From Cryptococcus deneoformans JEC21 (taxonomy: Eukaryota > Basidiomycota > Tremellomycetes > Tremellales > Cryptococcaceae), in assembly GCF_000091045.1 (NCBI RefSeq), contig NC_006670.1:367501-431500 (forward strand): DNA of 64,000 bases, written 5' to 3'. The translations under genes and the position numbers were made by a program. The notes below the pieces were generated by a model. It ran no database searches. It saw only the letters and a program-made list of their open reading frames with translations, and was not told where the DNA came from. Every line of letters starts with the position of its first letter. Within the stretch, counting starts at the first letter, position 1. Shown piece by piece: positions 59,076 to 64,000 of this stretch.

Positions 59076-60483
59076 ATGGGAGAAGTGTACGAAGGGGAAT
59101 CACCTGCGGAGTCTTCTAGGGCTCCTAAGGTCAATCAATTAGATGCGGATGAGCTAGACGATGCTCTCGTATCCATGCTTGGCGAGAAGGTCTTGAGGTC
59201 GATCGACAACTTCAAGGTAAGTGAATACCAACAATGATCCTTCCTCACTACTGATTCATATGTTCAGCCAAAAGTATCATGGGATTTCAAGCCCGAGATA
59301 GAGCTTGTCATAAAGCTAGTCATTTTTCGATTAGGCATTTGTGATTCATTGTCTCGCAGTTCGCCGGGGGCCAAACTCCAAAACTTGAAGCTCATCCACC
59401 ATCCTCAACTAGGGATAAAAAGTGAGTAAAACTGTTATCATGAGAATATCTGATAGCTAGGAACTGATGCCATATAGCAATACGATCCGCCCTTTTGCTG
59501 TATTTACTGCTTCACCCCCCAATATTCCCCTCTTACCTCCTCAAAAGGATAAGACAGCACGCGCTATCTAAACAATGGCCGGACCTCCCAAATTACGACT
59601 GGCGTAAGAAAGCATGGAAAGCACTTGGTAGGATTGAACTAGCTTCCAAAATCTGGGAGGCATCTGGTTGGGCAGGTTTTCTATGGGATGGGAAGTGAGT
59701 GTGCACTCGTTAGATTGCATCTATTAATCTGTTATTAGGTACCCTTCCCTTTTAATGAGGATCCTGGGACTGCGGCTGGTCCCATCTCAACCACATCTCA
59801 CCAAACTCGTTTCGTACGAGTTCATGAACCGCCAGCTGGTCTGGAGCGCATTCACTGAATTTCTTATGTTCGTCATACCACTTTTACCAACAGTTCCGCC
59901 GTTCCTACGCCTTTCTCCGTCTAGATTTTTCAAGCCCATCAGCACCTTTCTTTCGCAGCCCACCGATATCGACTATAGTTCATTGCCCCCAATTCCTTTG
60001 GACCGCAGAGGTTTGAATTGTGGAGATAATGAGCCAAGGAAACACGGCGGTCCACTGGCCCATCTTCCCAAAACTACTTGCCCAATATGCTACATAAGAC
60101 ACTCTGCTGCCCCTGTCCCCCTGTCATCCACTTCTCAAGGCTCCTCATTGACACTACCTCCCATACCTGGGTCTTCGGAGGCTGCATTCGGTCATGAAGC
60201 TTCCGAGACGGACGGTGAGGAAGAGTGTGGGATTTTCATGCCTGCTAGAACGGATTGCGATGGAGGATGTTTGTGGTGTTATTATTGTATAGGAGAGGAG
60301 CTGTACAGGCATCGCAAGACGAATCTTCAAAAGATCTATCGCAGTAAACAAATGCGGAATGGCCGACAGGAACTGGAGAAGACCGATGAAGAAGTAAAAT
60401 GGAATTGTTTGAGGTGTGGAGATGGTGTAACCAAAGCTTGGAGAGCCGATTCTCAGGATGAAGCTCAATTGTTGTACGGATGA
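59076..60483 (+). CDS. PEX2: Peroxin Pex2, RING-type peroxisomal ubiquitin ligase subunit
   Basis: Exons 59076-59216, 59268-59421, 59478-59694 and 59739-60483 (418 aa). Pex2 forms, with Pex10 and Pex12, the membrane E3 complex that ubiquitinates the import receptor Pex5. The N-terminal QLDADELDDALVSMLGEKV is typical of Pex2, followed by membrane segments in the Pex2/Pex12 N-terminal domain (ALLLYLLLHPPIFPSYLL, LVWSAFTEFLMFVIPLLP). The C-terminal RING reads CPICY (about residue 280), a ~55-residue Ser-rich insertion, then DCDGGCLWCYYC and WNCLRC. Where Pex2 orthologues have CGHxYCYxC, this protein has GGCLWCYYC, so the usual His ligand seems replaced by Cys. Both the long RING insertion and this substitution deserve checking against orthologues. 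Confidence 0.87.
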
Positions 60484-61222
60484 GGAGGGCAACGTTCAGC
60501 TGTCATAATTACCCCTGCAATACAATATAGTTAGACTTGTGTACATGCTGTTGTCTGAAGCTCAAACAGATACAGATCATCAATATCTAAACAGTAGTAA
60601 TAACGACAGGATTTCAGCGGACAACTTAATAGGCCTATTGTAAGTGGTTATGCAGTGCATTCGAAACTATACATGGTGTTGTTAATCGTGCATTCGTACA
60701 ATAGCTGCAGTATGGCATTTTATGTCAAATCCGAAAGATACGTAGCACCATGGCCATTAACGTAGATATGGGATCAGCATTATAATACTACATATATAGC
60801 TACACATTCGTTAGCAGCACGCAGCTTACAGCAGGCTTCAGAAGAAGGAAACTATTTTATAGTGGGCGTCGGTGGGATAAAATTGAAAAAAACAGGAAAA
60901 TAAATTAGGGCGCGTTTGCTTTCTCGCATTACAAGTCAACAACAACAGCGACCACACAATCAAGGCACTCCGTCGTTTCTACACTTGACCTACTTTTTCA
61001 ACCATCAGTCATCGGCTTACACCCCTCCCCTGTCCAGGAAGCCTGCCAAATCCTAGGCGAAGGCAGATATCATTCTTGTGGACTGTCAATTCCGTTCGTT
61101 TAGAGCTTTGGAACGGCCTCTTGCACACCGACAAACATTCAACGTCTTAGGATCGCCCTACCTCGATAGTCTTATAAACAATCGTCAGAGCTCAAACATC
61201 AAGAAGGAGTAACTTCTTGAAT
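60484..61222. promoter_or_regulatory. Intergenic region between PEX2 and the kinesin-8 gene
   Basis: 739 bp, A/T-rich in the first 300 bp (PEX2 3' flank), with no supported gene. The promoter and leader of the kinesin gene lie in the second half. Confidence 0.4.
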
Positions 61223-64000
61223 ATGGACAACAATGCCATCCAGATTGCGGGTAAGCAACTATCTCTGCTTTGTTATTTTCCCTGCTGATGACTCTCAGTC
61301 CGTGTGCGACCATGGCACCCCGAAAAGGAATTACCTTTCGTTCAAAGACCTTCCACACAACCTTTTTTCCAAGGAGATGGAAACTTTGGTCAACTTCCAC
61401 AGAAAGCTGCCGCGGGGTCATTGAGAGAGGTCGTGGGTAAGTCGAGGACTATGGGCTTCAATGCCAATGGCTGATAATACTTCTGTAGATGTCATTGATC
61501 ATAGAATGCTTGATTTCGACAAGCCTTTAGAGGAGCCAGGAAAGCGAGGACCTTTTGTCATGGGACGTAGATACAAAAATAGAAAGTACGAACTTGCTTC
61601 TTACTGCTCGCTATTTTGACGGTTACTGATTGCCCGGCAGATACGTGTTTGATCAAGTTTTCGGGATGGGTGCTGAGCAAGAGGAAGTATTTACCAAAAC
61701 AGCCAAGCCCCTACTTCCAGGCGTCCTAGATGGCTACAACGCTACCGTATTTGCATATGGCGTAGGTTTCCGTTCTGTCTTGGCTACTAAAGCTCATTTG
61801 GGATGCTCAGGCTACAGGCTGTGGTAAAACCCACACCATCTCTGGTACCGAAGAACAGCCCGGTATAATCATCCGGACCATGCGAGAACTCTTTGATCTT
61901 GTGGAAGAGACCAAAGACAAATATGATACATATTTCGAGATGTCCATGGTAGAGATCTACAACGAAACGATTCGAGATCTCCTGGGCGATGACTACCCTA
62001 ACTGCCCATATGGAGGCTTGAAGCTGCTGGAGAATGAGAAGGAAAGAGTTACAATCGACAAAGTCACCTTGAAGCGGCCGACATCCGTGGAAGAGGTCAT
62101 GTCGCTGGTAATGCTGGGAAATGATAGAAGAAGTACCTCATTCACCGAACGGAATTCTGTGTCCTCCAGATCACACCTTGTCCTCCAGATCAACGTTGGC
62201 AGAAACGAGAGGGGGACAGACATTGATGTCGCTAACTCTATTGTCAGACAATGTTCAACTTCCGCAACCCTTTCGATCATTGATCTGGCTGGAAGTGAAA
62301 AGGCTTCAGTTAACAGAGGGCAGCGAATGAAAGAAGGCGCCAACATCAACAAATCTCTCCTTGCATTAAGTGGCTGTATATCCGCCCTATGCCAGCGACC
62401 AGTACGAGGGGTTCGCGTCCATGTTCCATATCGAGACAGCAAGCTCACCCGACTGCTCAAATTTTCCCTTGGGGGTAACTGCCGCACAGTTATGATCAAC
62501 TGTATCTCTCCGAGCTCAAAGGATATAGAAGAAACGAACAACACCCTCCTCTGGGCTGACAAAGCAAAGAAGGTGTCGACCAAAGTATCCCGCAATACTG
62601 CAGGTGTAGAACTTCGTACAGCCCAATGGTTGCAAAAGATTGTGACTCTCGAAGAGACTATCAAAACTTTGAGATCACAACTTGATAACAGCCATAACGC
62701 CAAATCAGGCTTGCAGCAGAAGCGACTGGAGAAGGCTAGAGCAGAGTCACGAGAGGAGTTAGGGAAAGTGGAGGCAGAGCTTGATGCACTCTTACCGATC
62801 ATCGTGGAAGGGTCGGAAATGGAGGCTCTATGGAGCGCTTCTGTACTGCAAGTGGAGGCGCTGGAGGCTCGCTTGCAAGACATCACGGTGGAAGTAAAAG
62901 ATGGGAGATCGGAAGAAGATGCCAAGAAGGAAAAGGACCATCTGCGCTCTCTCATCTTACAGCAAGATGATGCGTTTAGGTTCAATCACGAAATTCAGGC
63001 TGGCATCCAGAACAAAAGTCTCAAATACATCACCCTCACCAACTTGCTCAAAAAGGCAGAAGAGAAGATGTTTGGGGAGGACATTGAAGAAGCGTTATAT
63101 CAACATCAATTGAAAGTAGCAGAACACAAAGCGCATACCGCCAGGAGCGTGGCAGCAGCTAGGGAGCGAGGTCTCAGAGATTACATCTCCCAGCAAGCAG
63201 AGGCTCTAGCTAAAGCCGCATCAGCTTTCTCCAGATTCTCAAACCAGCTCCGATCGGAGATCATTGCCGTCCAATCCATGCAGTCAGGCGACGATCTAGC
63301 ATCTCTCAAAAGTAGATTCCTTGCTCTGGGGAATCAAGTCGACCAAAGTACAGCTGTACTGTTTGGGAAGAGCCATTCGCTGCCTGCCGCCCCCTCTCAA
63401 CATCGCTTACCTGTGTCCCTGGCTGCTCCATCACCTCGGCGAGTATCCGTTGGCCGGCATGCCCACTCCCCCATGCGCCAAAACGCCTCCCCGAAGAGTG
63501 TTCTCCGAAAGAATTTGTTTGCTGGAATGTCGGTGCCTGAAAAAGCAATCGAGGCCAAGCCTAGACAGATTCGTTGGCCAGATGAGACTGGAGAGGGCAA
63601 AATCGACGATCGGTCCATCGCTCCTGACTGTCCAATCTTCTCAAGTCCAGGAAGTGGTGGCGAAGATAGCGTTTTGGAAGAAGAGACCAATCCAGTCTCC
63701 ATGATTCCTCCTTCTTTAAGGCCTGCTTCTTCCGCTACATCATGCGCTTCAATGTCTCCAGCTCCTTCAACCTCAAATACCAGCGCAAGTGAAGAGATCC
63801 CGGCATGGAAACAGATGAGGATGGCTCGGGGTTTAATTCCGCAGTCGCAGTCTGGCGACAATGTTGGGGGAAACCTAAGCTTTGACTCAAAATCTCCCAC
63901 TTCGGGCTCTAGCCGCGCTGGCCGTACTGGCTTCGTGGGTTCATCAGCCAAGCCTGGTCGGCCCGGACCTTTGTCCGAGATGTCCATTCAAACTTCTGCT
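61223..64000 (+). CDS. Kinesin-8 (Kip3/KIF18-type) motor, 3' end outside the window
   Basis: Exons 61223-61250, 61299-61436, 61489-61585, 61641-61761 and 61811 to the window edge; 858 aa visible, frame open at 64000. The motor starts directly (AIQIAVRVRPWHP), with the P-loop FAYGATGCGKT (Lys134), switch I NSVSSRSHLVLQ, switch II IIDLAGSEKAS and the neck-proximal NTLLWADKAKKVSTKV. The phrase NATVFAYGATGCGKTHT, with Thr-Gly-Cys in the P-loop, together with YPNCPYG-type residues after the fifth strand, is characteristic of kinesin-8, which walks to microtubule plus ends and controls spindle length. A coiled coil follows (residues ~400-620), then a Ser/Pro-rich basic tail. The early part is split by four introns, one of them directly inside the P-loop strand. 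Confidence 0.92.

Noticed and set aside
61993..62985. 330-codon open frame on the minus strand
   Set aside because: It lies fully antisense to the kinesin-8 motor and coiled-coil exons, whose motor motifs are unmistakable. It is Ser/Leu-rich without a domain.

Overview
This window is nuclear DNA from a basidiomycete yeast, almost certainly the Cryptococcus neoformans / C. gattii species complex. The reasons are dense short introns (about 114 modelled, mostly 35-75 nt, GTNNGT...CTNAC...NAG), compact genes on both strands, and two genes that match what I remember of well-studied Cryptococcus genes: the calcineurin-responsive zinc-finger factor CRZ1 (also called SP1) and the alternative oxidase AOX1. 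I remember these two as lying close together on chromosome 1; no database was consulted. There is no plasmid, phage, CRISPR array, transposon, rRNA or recognisable tRNA.

Layout, left to right. 1-520: 3' end of an unrecognised gene (+). 910-7252: SEC16, COPII scaffold (+). 8431-9124: NDUFA4/MLRQ-type respiratory subunit (+). 9757-12953: secreted subtilisin (+). 13484-15009: WW/FF-domain factor (+). 15457-17042: NIP45/Rad60-type SUMO-like protein (-), divergent over only 71 bp from a glutaredoxin-like gene (17114-17519, +), which is followed by a ZCCHC8-like zinc-knuckle protein (17618-19024, +). 19257-21125: Old Yellow Enzyme (-). 21425-23078: unknown protein (-). 23747-27426: CRZ1 (-). 28572-29022: small DUF4748-like membrane protein (+). 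29144-31460: Och1-like GT32 glycosyltransferase (-). 31866-32114: tiny membrane protein (+). 32543-33971: HAD-type hydrolase (+). 34186-35501: aldo/keto reductase (-). 35967-37382: AOX1 (-). 39141-42566: TFIIIC subunit (-). 43278-44966: secreted alginate-lyase-family protein (-). 46329-47451: methylthioadenosine phosphorylase (-). 48562-50649: DBP8 helicase (-). 50977-53145: Pex30-like dysferlin-domain peroxin (+). 53396-55327: AA14-type copper oxidase (LPMO) with a long Ser/Thr tail (-). 56024-58776: ITFG1/TIP-like FG-GAP protein (-). 59076-60483: PEX2 (+). 61223-64000: kinesin-8, running off the window (+).

The genes are independent housekeeping and accessory functions, not an operon-like system. 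Loose themes are secretion and glycosylation (Sec16, the Och1-like enzyme), secreted carbohydrate-active or proteolytic enzymes (subtilisin, PF05426 lyase, AA14 protein), peroxisome biogenesis (Pex30-like, PEX2), RNA metabolism (FF protein, ZCCHC8-like, DBP8, TFIIIC) and alternative respiration.

Exon joins were made by hand from splice consensus, reading frame and family resemblance. Every joined model closes in frame; the least certain is the 3' end of the TFIIIC gene. The most unusual observations are five introns that only work as GC-AG, a 5-nt exon that carries an Asp of the glycosyltransferase DxD motif, an 11-mer KEA-type tail on the same enzyme, a mucin-like tail on the AA14 protein, and a PEX2 RING in which the usual His ligand appears to be Cys.
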